Of a DNA stretch of 64,000 nucleotides, positions 52,325 through 60,877 are shown piece by piece. Positions within the stretch are counted from its first letter, which is position 1. Each line of letters starts with the position of its first letter. The notes beneath the pieces were generated by a model. The model searched no databases. It was not told the DNA's origin and saw only the letters and a list, made by a program, of their open reading frames with translations. The DNA comes from Cellulomonas sp. (GTDB taxonomy: Bacteria > Actinomycetota > Actinomycetes > Actinomycetales > Cellulomonadaceae): the NCBI RefSeq assembly GCF_015234515.1, contig NZ_JADGMY010000016.1, positions 155,688 through 219,687 of the forward strand, written 5' to 3'. Position numbers and translations under genes: made by a program.

Positions 52325-53713
52325 TCACTCCGCGTCGACGATCGACTGCAGGTGCGCCTGGGCGTCCGCGACGCTCATGCGTCCCTCGGCGACCTCACCG
52401 AGGGTGTCGCGGAAGCCGGAGTTCAGCTCGGCGGAGACGCTCGCGAACCGCGGCTGGGTGGCCGAGGCCGCCTGCTCCGTGTACGCCGACAGCACCTCGG
52501 CCTGGGCCTCGGGGTTGGCCAGCTCGATGTCGTCCCAGACCGGCGTGATGCCGTTGAGCGCCGGGATGTTGTTGAGCGTGTTGGCGACGGCCTGCTGCCC
52601 GCCCTGCGAGGTGGTGAGCCACACGGCGAACGTCGTCGCGGCTTCCTGGTTCTGCGAGCGCGCCGAGACGGCGAGGCCGTAGTCCGCGTCACCGAACATG
52701 TTGCCGACGTTGCCGGTGCCGGCAAGGTCCGGAAGGTCGATCGGGATGATCGTCATCGGCTCGGGGTTCGCGACGCCCGCGGCCTCCTGCGCCGCGAGGT
52801 TCGAGTCCTTGACGGCGTACTGGGTGTACCAGGAGCCCATCATCACCATGGCGTAGTTGCCGGCGAAGAACTCGTTGTTCGCGTCGGGGTACTGCTGGAG
52901 GCCCGTGGCCCCGGGCTGCATGATGCCCTCGTCGAACAGCGACTTCCAGATCTCCATGCCCTGGGCGAACTTGGCGCCCGAGTCACCGTCGACGTACGAG
53001 GCCTCGCCGAGCGACGCCTTCTGGTAGAGGCCGGGCTCGATGTTCTCCATGATCGCCTCGAAGGTGTCCATGTTGAACGCGTGCTGGCCGGCGCCCTGCA
53101 CGAAGCAGCCCTTGCCGCCCGCCTCGAAGGCCTCGCACACGGACTTCCACTCCTCGAGCGTGGTCGGCGGCTGCTGGCCGAACTCGTCGAAGAGGTCCTG
53201 GTTGATCCAGAGGTTGCCGGAGTAGACCGCACCGGCGGACAGGCCGACGAGCTTGCCGTCGACGGTCAGGCCGTCGACGCCGATCTCGGCGAGCTGGTCC
53301 TTCCATCCGTCCCCGAGGGCCTCCTGGACCGCGGGGGTCAGGTCGATCGCGCCGGCACCGAAGGTCTGGACGCCACCGTTGGCCGAGCCCGGCGCGACGT
53401 TGAACACGTCGGGTCCGTCCGACGACGTCAGCGCCGGGGAGAGGACCGAGTCGTAGCTGTCGATGGGCCGTGAGATGAAGGAGACCTCGATGTCGGGGTA
53501 CTCCTCGTTGAAGGCCGCGATCAGCTTCTCCGCGTTGGGGGCGTCCGGGGTCCAGCCCCACCACGTCACCGTGCCCTCGGTGGCGCTGCCCTCCGTACCG
53601 CCGGCGGCTCCGCCGTCCGTGGCCCCGCATGCCGTGGCGAGGAGGCCGACCGCGACTGCTGCCGCGATGATGCCCGCCCTCCGTGCCTGAACCGTCGTCC
53701 TTGAGGTTCGCAT
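52325..53713 (-). CDS. Extracellular sugar-binding lipoprotein (CUT1, probable xylo-oligosaccharide binder)
   Basis: Solute-binding protein of 462 residues. The signal peptide ends in the lipobox LLATACGA. The mature domain has VTWWGWTPDAPNAEKLIAAFNEEYPDIEVSF and later YAMVMMGSWYTQYA, the usual CUT1 binding-protein pattern with aromatic residues for sugar stacking. It is the first gene of the minus-strand operon, behind the operator shared with the divergent LacI gene. The ligand is inferred to be xylo-oligosaccharide from the adjacent GH10 and GH120 enzymes. Confidence 0.9.
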   Translation of the reverse strand: MRTSRTTVQARRAGIIAAAVAVGLLATACGATDGGAAGGTEGSATEGTVTWWGWTPDAPNAEKLIAAFNEEYPDIEVSFISRPIDSYDSVLSPALTSSDGPDVFNVAPGSANGGVQTFGAGAIDLTPAVQEALGDGWKDQLAEIGVDGLTVDGKLVGLSAGAVYSGNLWINQDLFDEFGQQPPTTLEEWKSVCEAFEAGGKGCFVQGAGQHAFNMDTFEAIMENIEPGLYQKASLGEASYVDGDSGAKFAQGMEIWKSLFDEGIMQPGATGLQQYPDANNEFFAGNYAMVMMGSWYTQYAVKDSNLAAQEAAGVANPEPMTIIPIDLPDLAGTGNVGNMFGDADYGLAVSARSQNQEAATTFAVWLTTSQGGQQAVANTLNNIPALNGITPVWDDIELANPEAQAEVLSAYTEQAASATQPRFASVSAELNSGFRDTLGEVAEGRMSVADAQAHLQSIVDAE

Positions 53714-53758
53714 CGCTGCTCCTTCTGCTCGTCCCCGCCGATGGGGACCGCTCGATGT

Positions 53759-53783
53759 GCGAAAGTTTCTTTAATCCTTTCGC
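53759..53783. promoter_or_regulatory. LacI-type operator between the divergent importer and regulator genes
   Basis: GCGAAAG-N11-CTTTCGC inverted repeat containing the palindrome GAAAGTTTC at 53761-53769, followed by TTT. The same core recurs as GGAAAGTTTCC before the xylanase gene at 54935. It lies 46 bases from the binding-protein start and 81 from the regulator start. Confidence 0.75.
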
Positions 53784-53863
53784 TGAGCCGTACGTTAGGG
53801 TGCGCTCCGCGGCGCCGTCAACGTGAGGCGCCGGAGAGGCCACGAGGAGCAGAGGAGGACGCC

Positions 53864-54898
53864 ATGGGGCACGCGTCCCGCAAGGGCTCGAAGGAGCGGC
53901 GCGGAGTGACCATCGCCGCAGTGGCGCAGGCAGCGGGCGTCTCGGTGCCGACCGTGTCGAAGGTGCTCAACGGGCGCCCCGGCGTCTCGGCGGCGACCCG
54001 ACGGCAGGTCGAGCAGATACTCGACGAGCAGGGCTACGAACAGCGACGCACGCATCCCGGGTCCGGCAGCGGCCTGGTCGACCTCGTCCTGTACGCGCTC
54101 GACACCCAGTGGGCGACCACGCTCCTGCGCGGCGCCCAGGCCGAGGTCGCGCGGCTCGGGCTCGATCTCGTCGTGACGACGACGTCGACGCCCGCGAGCG
54201 GGCGCACGTGGCTCGACCACCTGTCGCGGCGCGGCTCGGAAGGCGTCATCCTCGTCGCCGCCCAGGTGCACGACGTCGCCGAGCGCGAGCTCTCGCGACT
54301 GCGCATGCCCGTCGTGCTGCTGGACCCGATCGGCGCGGCACTGCCCTCGCTGCCCACCGTCGCCGCCACCAACTGGGCCGGTGGGCGCGACGCCACGGCA
54401 CACCTCATCGGCCTGGGGCACACGCGGATCGCCTTCATCACCGGGCCGCTGCGCGACGAGTCCCACCGCGACCGTCTCGACGGCTACCGCAGTGCCCTGC
54501 AGCGCCACGGCCTGCGGGCCGACCCCGCGCTGGTCCGGCACGGCGACTCGCTGGTCAGCGGCGGGATCGAGCACGGCACCGCGCTGCTGAGCCTGCCGGA
54601 CCGCCCCACCGCGATCGTCTCGGGCTCCGACGAGCAGGCCTACGGCGTCTACCTCGCCGCCGCGGAGCTGGGCTTGAGCGTGCCCCGGGACGTCTCCGTG
54701 GTCGGGTTCGACGACGTCGACCTGTGCCAGTGGGTGACGCCGGCGTTGACGACGGTGCGCCAGCCGCTGGTGGAGATGGGGCGCGAGGCCGCCCGCATCG
54801 TCATCGAGATGTCCCGGTCCGAGTTGCGCCCTGCGCCTCGCACCGAGCTGGCGACGTCCCTGGTGGTGCGCAGGTCGACCGACGCACCGCGCGCCTGA
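53864..54898 (+). CDS. LacI-family regulator of the xylan locus
   Basis: Repressor of 344 residues. The helix-turn-helix TIAAVAQAAGVSVPTVSKVLNGRPGVS is at about 16-42. The effector domain has LDPIGAALPSLPTVAATNWAGGRDATAHLIGLGHTRIAFITG and VVGFDDVDLCQWVTPALTTVRQP. ATG 53864 follows a strong Shine-Dalgarno (agaggagga). It probably represses both the divergent importer operon and the downstream GH10/GH120 genes, with a xylo-oligosaccharide as inducer. It is 50 bases upstream of the xylanase. Confidence 0.92.
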   Translation: MGHASRKGSKERRGVTIAAVAQAAGVSVPTVSKVLNGRPGVSAATRRQVEQILDEQGYEQRRTHPGSGSGLVDLVLYALDTQWATTLLRGAQAEVARLGLDLVVTTTSTPASGRTWLDHLSRRGSEGVILVAAQVHDVAERELSRLRMPVVLLDPIGAALPSLPTVAATNWAGGRDATAHLIGLGHTRIAFITGPLRDESHRDRLDGYRSALQRHGLRADPALVRHGDSLVSGGIEHGTALLSLPDRPTAIVSGSDEQAYGVYLAAAELGLSVPRDVSVVGFDDVDLCQWVTPALTTVRQPLVEMGREAARIVIEMSRSELRPAPRTELATSLVVRRSTDAPRA

Positions 54899-54934
54899 TT
54901 CGGTCGGCCGACTGGCGCGAAGCGCCTCGGGTAT

Positions 54935-54945
54935 GGAAAGTTTCC
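54935..54945 (+). promoter_or_regulatory. LacI-type operator at the xylanase start
   Basis: Palindrome GGAAAGTTTCC three bases before the ATG of the xylanase gene. The core GAAAGTTTC is identical to the operator at 53761. There is no Shine-Dalgarno at this start, so either the message is leaderless or translation is coupled to the LacI gene. Confidence 0.75.
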
Positions 54946-54948
54946 TTT

Positions 54949-56226
54949 ATGGACAACGTCGCCCGCATCACAGCCGACCCGCGCTTCGCCCACCGCCACA
55001 CGCAGAGCACCGTGACCCTCACCGACCCCGCCGGGACCCCCCTGGCCGACCGCGAGGTCGTCGTCGAGCAGACCAGGCACGCGTTCCTGTTCGGCAACGT
55101 CGGCTTCGACTTCGTCGGACTCGCCAACGGCGAGGACACGACGCCGCTCTACTCCCCCTTCGGTGGCGCCTCCGTCGAGGCCGCCCGGCACCTCGAGCCC
55201 CTCTGGTTCGACCTCTTCAACCAGGTCACGCTCCCGTTCTACTGGCGGGGCTTCGAGCCCGAGCCGGGCCGCCCCGACACCACCCGCCTGCGGCGCACCG
55301 CCGAGTGGTTCGCCGCCCGCGGCGCCGCGATCAAGGGCCACCCGCTGCTGTGGCACACCATGGCCCCGACGTGGCTCCTCGGCATGGACGACGCGGAGCT
55401 CGAGCGCACCATCCGCGCCCGCATCGCACGCGAGGTCACGCAGCTCGCCGACGTCGTCCCCACCTGGGACGCCATCAACGAGGCCGTCATCCTGCCGGTG
55501 TTCGACCGCGAGGAGAACGCCGTGACCCAGCTCGCCCAGCGGCGCGGGCGCGTCGAGATGGTCCGCCTCGCCTTCGAGGCCGCGCGCGAGGCCAACCCCG
55601 CCGTGACGCTGCTGCTCAACGACTTCAACCTCTCCCCCGCCTACGAGCGGCTCATCGAGGACCTCCTGGACGCGGGCGTGCAGATCGACGTGCTCGGGCT
55701 GCAGTCCCACATGCACCAGGGCTACCGCGGCGAGGAGTTCTTCGCGGACGTGCTCACCCGCTTCGAGCGGTTCGGCCTGCCCCTGCACTTCACCGAGAAC
55801 ACGCTGCTCTCGGGGGACGTCATGCCGTCGGAGGTCACCGACCTCAACGACTACGTCGTCGACTCCTGGCCGTCCACGCCGCAGGGCGAGGAGCGCCAGG
55901 CCGAGGAGATCGTGCGGCACTACAGCCAGCTCGTCGCACACCCCGCGGTCGAGTGCATCAACTACTGGGGCATCACCGACGAGGGCGCGTGGCTCGGCGC
56001 CCCGTGCGGGCTCGTCCGCGCCGACGGCACCCCCAAGCCCGCGTACGACGCGCTGCGCGGCCTCGTCAAGGGTGCCTGGTGGCTTCCGCCGACGACGGTG
56101 CGCACCGACGACGCCGGCCGCGTCGTCGTCGACGCCTTCGCGGGCGACTACCGCCTCACCGTCGCCGGCGCCGTCGTCGACGTGACGCTGCCGGCCGGTG
56201 AGCAGACGCTCGCCGCGACCGCCTGA
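54949..56226 (+). CDS. Intracellular GH10 endo-1,4-beta-xylanase
   Basis: Cleaves internal beta-1,4 bonds of xylo-oligosaccharides. The protein has 425 residues and no signal peptide, so it acts in the cytoplasm on imported oligosaccharides. The acid/base Glu-178 lies in WDAINEAV and the nucleophile Glu-283 in HFTENTLLSG. KGHPLLWHTMAPTWL is the classic GH10 substrate-site segment. The last 60 residues form a small beta domain (VRTDDAGRVVVDAFAGDYRLTV). It is followed after 29 bases by the GH120 gene. Confidence 0.94.
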   Translation: MDNVARITADPRFAHRHTQSTVTLTDPAGTPLADREVVVEQTRHAFLFGNVGFDFVGLANGEDTTPLYSPFGGASVEAARHLEPLWFDLFNQVTLPFYWRGFEPEPGRPDTTRLRRTAEWFAARGAAIKGHPLLWHTMAPTWLLGMDDAELERTIRARIAREVTQLADVVPTWDAINEAVILPVFDREENAVTQLAQRRGRVEMVRLAFEAAREANPAVTLLLNDFNLSPAYERLIEDLLDAGVQIDVLGLQSHMHQGYRGEEFFADVLTRFERFGLPLHFTENTLLSGDVMPSEVTDLNDYVVDSWPSTPQGEERQAEEIVRHYSQLVAHPAVECINYWGITDEGAWLGAPCGLVRADGTPKPAYDALRGLVKGAWWLPPTTVRTDDAGRVVVDAFAGDYRLTVAGAVVDVTLPAGEQTLAATA

Positions 56227-56255
56227 CCACCCCGCGACCGTCGAAGGAGACGAGC

Positions 56256-58226
56256 ATGGGCATCATCCACGTCGCCGTGACCGGCGACGACACCCACCGT
56301 GGCGACGAGGGTGCGCCGCTGCGCACCATCAACGCCGCCGCCGCGAAGGCGGTGCCGGGCGATACCGTGCGCGTGCACGAGGGCGTCTACCGCGAGTGGG
56401 TCCGCCCGGTGCGCGGCGGCCTGAGCGACACGCGCCGCATCACGTTCGAGGCCGCCGCGGGCGACCACGTGGTGGTCACGGGCGCCGAGCCCGTGACCGG
56501 CTGGACGCGCGAGGCGGACGGCACCTGGCGTGTCGAGGTGCCACACGCCCTGTTCGGCGACTTCAACCCGTTCGCCGAGGAGCTGTGGGGCGACTGGCTC
56601 GTCCCGGGGCAGTACGGCGGCAGACCCACCCGGGGCGACGTGTACCTCGACGGCCGCTCCCTGACCCAGGTGCACGACGTCGGGTCCGTCGCGCACCCCG
56701 AGCGGCGCGAGTCCGTCGTCGACGGCTGGACCAGGACCACGCAGGCGGTCGATGACCCGGCGTGGTCGCAGGCGGTCTGGTACGCCGAGGTCGGCGACGA
56801 CGTCACCACGATCTGGGCGAACTTCCTCGACGCCGACCCCAACGCCGCGCTGACCGAGGTCAACGCGCGCCCCGCGGTGTTCTACCCCGAGCAGCACCAC
56901 CTCGACTGGATCACGGTGCGCGGTTTCGAGCTGGCACAGGCGGCGTCGCCCTGGACCCCGCCCACGGCCGACCAGCCCGGCCTCATCGGGCCGAACTGGG
57001 CCAAGGGCTGGGTCATCGAGGACAACGTCATCCACGACGCGAAGTGCTCGGCCGTCTCGCTCGGCAAGGAGATCTCCACCGGTCACAACTTCGCGGCGGT
57101 CCGCGGCGACAAGCCGGGCTACCAGTACCAGCTCGAGTCGGTGTTCACGGCGCTCGAGCAGGGCTGGTCCAAGGACCGCATCGGCTCGCACGTCGTGCGC
57201 CGCAACCACATCTACGACTGCGGGCAGAACGGCGTCGTCGGCCACCTGGGCGCGGTGTTCTCGATCATCGAGGACAACCACATCCACCACATCGGCACCA
57301 AGCGCGAGTTCTACGGCTACGAGATCGCCGGTATCAAGCTGCACGCCGCGATCGACGTGCAGATCCTCGGCAACCGGATCGACCACTGCACGCTCGGCAC
57401 CTGGCTCGACTGGCAGACCCAGGGCACCCGCGTGGCCCGCAACGTCTACCACGCCAACACGCGCGACCTCTTCGTCGAGGTCTCGCACGGCCCCTACCTG
57501 GTCGACCACAACGTGTTCGCCTCACCCGTCGCGATCGAGAACTTCTCACAGGGCGGCGCGTACGTGAACAACCTCGTCGGCGGCGTCGTGCGCTGCGGGC
57601 AGGTCATCGACCGGGCCACGCAGTACCACCGGCCGCACTCGACGGCGGTGGCCGGGTTCGCGAACATCCTCGGCGGCGACGACCGCTGGATCGGCAACCT
57701 GTTCACCGGCGCCGACGTCGCCGGCGCGCTGCTGCCCGGCGCGATCTGGCTCGACGCTGCCCCGGCGGCCTCGGGGACCTCCGCCTACGACGGGTACCCC
57801 GTCGGCTGGGAGGGCTACCTGGAGTCCGTCAACGCCGCCGAGGGCGACCACGAGCGCTTCGGCACCAAGGCGCAGGGCGTCTACATCCACCACAACGTCT
57901 ACGCGAACGGCAGTCGGCCGTTCGCGGGCGAGACGGGCGCCCGCACCACCAGCGGTGCCGTCGAGGTCGCCGTCGTCGAGGACGGCGACGGCGTATGGCT
58001 GGAGACGACCCTCCCTGCCGACCTCACGGACGGCCATGTGGGCCTGGTCACCGCGGCCGACCTGCCCCGTGTCCGGTTCGCCGACGCCGACTTCGAGAAC
58101 CCCGACGGCACCCCCGTGGCCGCGGACGTCGACCTCCTGGGCGTGCGCAAGGCCGCGGGCACGGTGTACCCGGCGGGCCCGCTCGCCGACCTGCCCCTCG
58201 GCAGGGCACGCACGCGGCTGCGCTGA
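56256..58226 (+). CDS. GH120 beta-xylosidase
   Basis: Right-handed beta-helix glycosidase of 656 residues that releases xylose from the ends of xylo-oligosaccharides. It closely resembles the family founder XylC of Thermoanaerobacterium: VHEGVYREWV, PPTADQPGLIGPNW, IHDAKCSAVSLGKE and FYGYEIAGIKLHAAIDVQI. The catalytic pair Asp-385 (LDW) and Glu-408 (FVEVSHG) are 23 apart, as in the founder. There is no signal peptide. The Shine-Dalgarno is gaaggagacgag. It ends 14 bases before a palindromic repeat. Confidence 0.95.
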   Translation: MGIIHVAVTGDDTHRGDEGAPLRTINAAAAKAVPGDTVRVHEGVYREWVRPVRGGLSDTRRITFEAAAGDHVVVTGAEPVTGWTREADGTWRVEVPHALFGDFNPFAEELWGDWLVPGQYGGRPTRGDVYLDGRSLTQVHDVGSVAHPERRESVVDGWTRTTQAVDDPAWSQAVWYAEVGDDVTTIWANFLDADPNAALTEVNARPAVFYPEQHHLDWITVRGFELAQAASPWTPPTADQPGLIGPNWAKGWVIEDNVIHDAKCSAVSLGKEISTGHNFAAVRGDKPGYQYQLESVFTALEQGWSKDRIGSHVVRRNHIYDCGQNGVVGHLGAVFSIIEDNHIHHIGTKREFYGYEIAGIKLHAAIDVQILGNRIDHCTLGTWLDWQTQGTRVARNVYHANTRDLFVEVSHGPYLVDHNVFASPVAIENFSQGGAYVNNLVGGVVRCGQVIDRATQYHRPHSTAVAGFANILGGDDRWIGNLFTGADVAGALLPGAIWLDAAPAASGTSAYDGYPVGWEGYLESVNAAEGDHERFGTKAQGVYIHHNVYANGSRPFAGETGARTTSGAVEVAVVEDGDGVWLETTLPADLTDGHVGLVTAADLPRVRFADADFENPDGTPVAADVDLLGVRKAAGTVYPAGPLADLPLGRARTRLR

Positions 58227-58240
58227 CCCACCCCACCCCC

Positions 58241-58314
58241 GCCGAGCGCGGTACACACCGGTCGAGCGCGGTGGAAACGAGTACCGCGCTCGGCAGCGGA
58301 GTACCGCGCTCGGC
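58241..58314. repeat. Intergenic GCCGAGCGCGG palindromic element, copy C
   Basis: Begins GCCGAGCGCGGTACACACCG then GTCGAGCGCGG, identical to copy B, and returns with two inverted units ACCGCGCTCGGC ending near 58314. It lies between the convergent GH120 and alpha/beta-hydrolase genes. The flank from the stop codon (ctgacccaccccacccc) is also shared with copy B. Confidence 0.95.
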
Positions 58315-58339
58315 GTGCGGGGGGGTGGGGCTCGGCGCG

Positions 58340-59338
58340 TCAGCGGACCCCGGCGAGGAAGTCGGTCAGGGCACCCAGGTAGGTGGTGCGAGCCGGGGCC
58401 AGCGAGAGCGCGAGGTCGTGGACCGCGTCGTCGACGACCAGCTCGCGCACGTCCGTGCCGAGGCGCGGTGCGAGCGTGGCGATCGTCTCCACGTCCAGCA
58501 CGGTGTCGGCGCAGTCCAGGTCCGGCCCGTCCATGACGTCGGCCCCGGACCGCGACGAGCGGGCGACCAGCACCGGGACCCCGATGTCGAGGCCCCGCGC
58601 CACGCGCAGCTGCCCGGCCCGCACGGCGGCCAGCCACCCGGCCCGGGCGGGCACCCCCTCGGGACGCTTGAGCGTCGTGTCGAAGCGCCACCGCGCGGCG
58701 AGCCGGCCCGCGTACCGCGACGGCGCCGACGCGACCACCGCGAGCGGCGCCCGGCGCGCCAGCGGACGCAGCGCGCCGTCCTGCAACGGCCGCACCCACG
58801 ACCGCTCGAAGGACAGGAACGGGCTGTTCAGCACGACGGCGTCCGCGCCGCCGCGGGCGCGGTGCGCGTGCGCCCACAGCGCTGCCACGAGCCCGCCCGT
58901 CGAGTGGGCGTGCACGACGACGGGCAGCCCTGGCCACGCACGTCGCGCCGCCCTGACGGCCCGCGTGAGGTCGGACGCCTGCTCCCGCAGGTCGCCCTGG
59001 TAGTGCGGCACGTCGCCGGGGCGCAGCGACCGGCCGGCCCGGCGCGCGTCGAGCGCGAGGAACGCCCAGCCCGCGTCACGGACGGCGTCGGCCAGGTGCG
59101 TGGCGAAGAAGTAGTCGTTGTAGCCGTGCAGGTGCACGACGACGCCCTGGGGTGCGTCGGGCGGGACGCCCGGGCGGACGAGCGTCAGCACGACGTCCTG
59201 GCCACCGGCGGCCAGTGCGCGCGCCCGCGGACCGGCCGGCTCCGGCCGCCACCCCGGCCGCGTGGACGCCTCGTACCCCGGCAGCAGCCGGTCGGGCACC
59301 CAGTCGCCGTCGACGGCCCGCGCCGCGCCCGCCGTCAC
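58340..59338 (-). CDS. Alpha/beta hydrolase (serine aminopeptidase S33/monoglyceride-lipase type)
   Basis: Hydrolase of 332 residues. VVHLHGYNDYFFATHLADAV is the oxyanion strand, HAHSTGG the nucleophile elbow (Ser near 153), and VDDAVHDLALS carries the late His. There is no signal peptide. The start is GTG. It is 13 bases downstream of the UMF1-type transporter and probably co-transcribed with it. The substrate is unknown; acylglycerols or acetylated sugars are possible. Confidence 0.85.
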   Translation of the reverse strand: MTAGAARAVDGDWVPDRLLPGYEASTRPGWRPEPAGPRARALAAGGQDVVLTLVRPGVPPDAPQGVVVHLHGYNDYFFATHLADAVRDAGWAFLALDARRAGRSLRPGDVPHYQGDLREQASDLTRAVRAARRAWPGLPVVVHAHSTGGLVAALWAHAHRARGGADAVVLNSPFLSFERSWVRPLQDGALRPLARRAPLAVVASAPSRYAGRLAARWRFDTTLKRPEGVPARAGWLAAVRAGQLRVARGLDIGVPVLVARSSRSGADVMDGPDLDCADTVLDVETIATLAPRLGTDVRELVVDDAVHDLALSLAPARTTYLGALTDFLAGVR

Positions 59339-59351
59339 CCGGTGCCCGGCG

Positions 59352-60740
59352 TCACGCGACGTCCTTGGTCACGTCCCGCCGCCCGTCCACGCCGAGGCCC
59401 CGGGGGAACCGCACGGGCACGAACAGCGCGAGCCCCACCGCGAGGACCACGACGATCCCGAGGATGCCCCAGTACTGCTCACCGCCGATGCCGATCGCGA
59501 TCGAGAACGCCGCGGGCGCGAGGAACGTCGCCGCGCGGCCCGTGGTCGCGTACAACCCGAACAGCTCGGTCTCGCGGCCCGGCTCGGCGAGGCGAGCCAG
59601 CAGCCCGCGGGACGCCGACTGCGCCGGCCCCACGCACGCCGACAGCACCAGGCCACCGGCCCAGAAGGCCGACGTGCCCGCGTCGTGCAGGAGGAACACG
59701 GCCGTCCCGGCGATGACGAGCACCACGAGGGCCCAGGTGACGAGGCGACGCGGGCCGTACCGGTCGTCGAGCCAGCCGGCGCCGATGGTCGAGGCCCCCG
59801 CGACGACGTTGGCGGCGATGCCGAACATGATCACGTCGCTCGCGGAGAAGCCGAACGAGCCCGCCGCGAGCACGCCGCCGAACGTGAAGACGCCCGTGAG
59901 CCCGTCGCGGAAGACGGCGGACGCGATGAGGAACCGCAGGGTCGAGCGGCGCTCGCGCCACAGCTCGGCGACGTGCCGACCGACCGCCACGTAGGCACCG
60001 GCGATGCCGACGTGCGCGGACGGTGCGCCCGGGCGGCGTCGGTCGGGGACCATGACGAGCACCGGGACCGCGAACACCAGGAACCACGCCCCGGCGACGA
60101 GCATCGAGACGCGGATGTCGAGACCGCCCTGCGACGTGACCCCGAACCAGCCGACCTCCGGGTCGATGAACCCGACGAAGAGGATGACGAGCAGGACGAT
60201 CCCGCCGACGTAGCCGGCGCCCCACCCGATCCCGCTGATGCGCCCGATGGTCCGCGGGCCGCTGATCTGCAGCAGCAGCGCGTTGTACGCCACCGACCCG
60301 ATCTCGAAGGCGATGGTGCCGACCGCCAGCAGGATCACGCCGAGCCGGACGGCGTCCGCCATGCCGCCCTCGACGGGTCGGACGAACCACAGCGCCAGCA
60401 CGCACAGCCCGACGATCCCGGACGTCACGGCCAGCATCGGGCGGCGCCGGCCGCCGGCGTCGGCGAGCGTCCCGAGCGCAGGCGCGGTGAGCGCGACGAG
60501 GATGCCCGCGGCGGCGAGCCCCCAGCCGAGCCACTGGCTGTGCAGCGCGGTGACGGCGACCGGGTCGGCCCCCGGCTCGGCGAACGCGCTGCTCGTGAGC
60601 CACGTCGTGAAGACGAAGGTCGTGACGACCGCGTTGAACGCCGCCGACCCCCAGTCCCATGACGCCCAGGCGGCGATCTGACGGCGGGCGGGTGCGGGCT
60701 CGACGACGACGTCGGGAACCTCGGCGGTGGGGTGACCCAT
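59352..60740 (-). CDS. UMF1/Atg22-type MFS transporter
   Basis: Membrane transporter of 462 residues with about twelve helices. ASWDWGSAAFNAVVTTFVFTTWL at the start is the signature of the UMF1 (Vps8/Atg22-like) branch, and LADAGGRRRPML the usual MFS cytoplasmic loop. ATG 60740 is preferred over an upstream in-frame start in the promoter of the divergent amidohydrolase. The family includes amino-acid effluxers; the substrate here is unknown. Confidence 0.87.
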   Translation of the reverse strand: MGHPTAEVPDVVVEPAPARRQIAAWASWDWGSAAFNAVVTTFVFTTWLTSSAFAEPGADPVAVTALHSQWLGWGLAAAGILVALTAPALGTLADAGGRRRPMLAVTSGIVGLCVLALWFVRPVEGGMADAVRLGVILLAVGTIAFEIGSVAYNALLLQISGPRTIGRISGIGWGAGYVGGIVLLVILFVGFIDPEVGWFGVTSQGGLDIRVSMLVAGAWFLVFAVPVLVMVPDRRRPGAPSAHVGIAGAYVAVGRHVAELWRERRSTLRFLIASAVFRDGLTGVFTFGGVLAAGSFGFSASDVIMFGIAANVVAGASTIGAGWLDDRYGPRRLVTWALVVLVIAGTAVFLLHDAGTSAFWAGGLVLSACVGPAQSASRGLLARLAEPGRETELFGLYATTGRAATFLAPAAFSIAIGIGGEQYWGILGIVVVLAVGLALFVPVRFPRGLGVDGRRDVTKDVA

Positions 60741-60840
60741 GGCGGCAGCGTAGGCCCCCGCACGGGCGTGCGAGTGGCGTCCGGGTGAACGCCGCGCCGC
60801 CCTGCACGCGCCAGCCCCGCCCGGCCTGAACGGCACATCC

Positions 60841-60870
60841 TGGACGGCGCAGCAGGACGGTCGCTACGGT
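60841..60870 (+). promoter_or_regulatory. Putative leaderless promoter of the second amidohydrolase
   Basis: TACGGT -10 at 60865-60870, seven bases before the ATG, with a weak TGGACG -35 at 60841. There is no Shine-Dalgarno before the start. Confidence 0.4.
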
Positions 60871-60877
60871 CGCGCTC

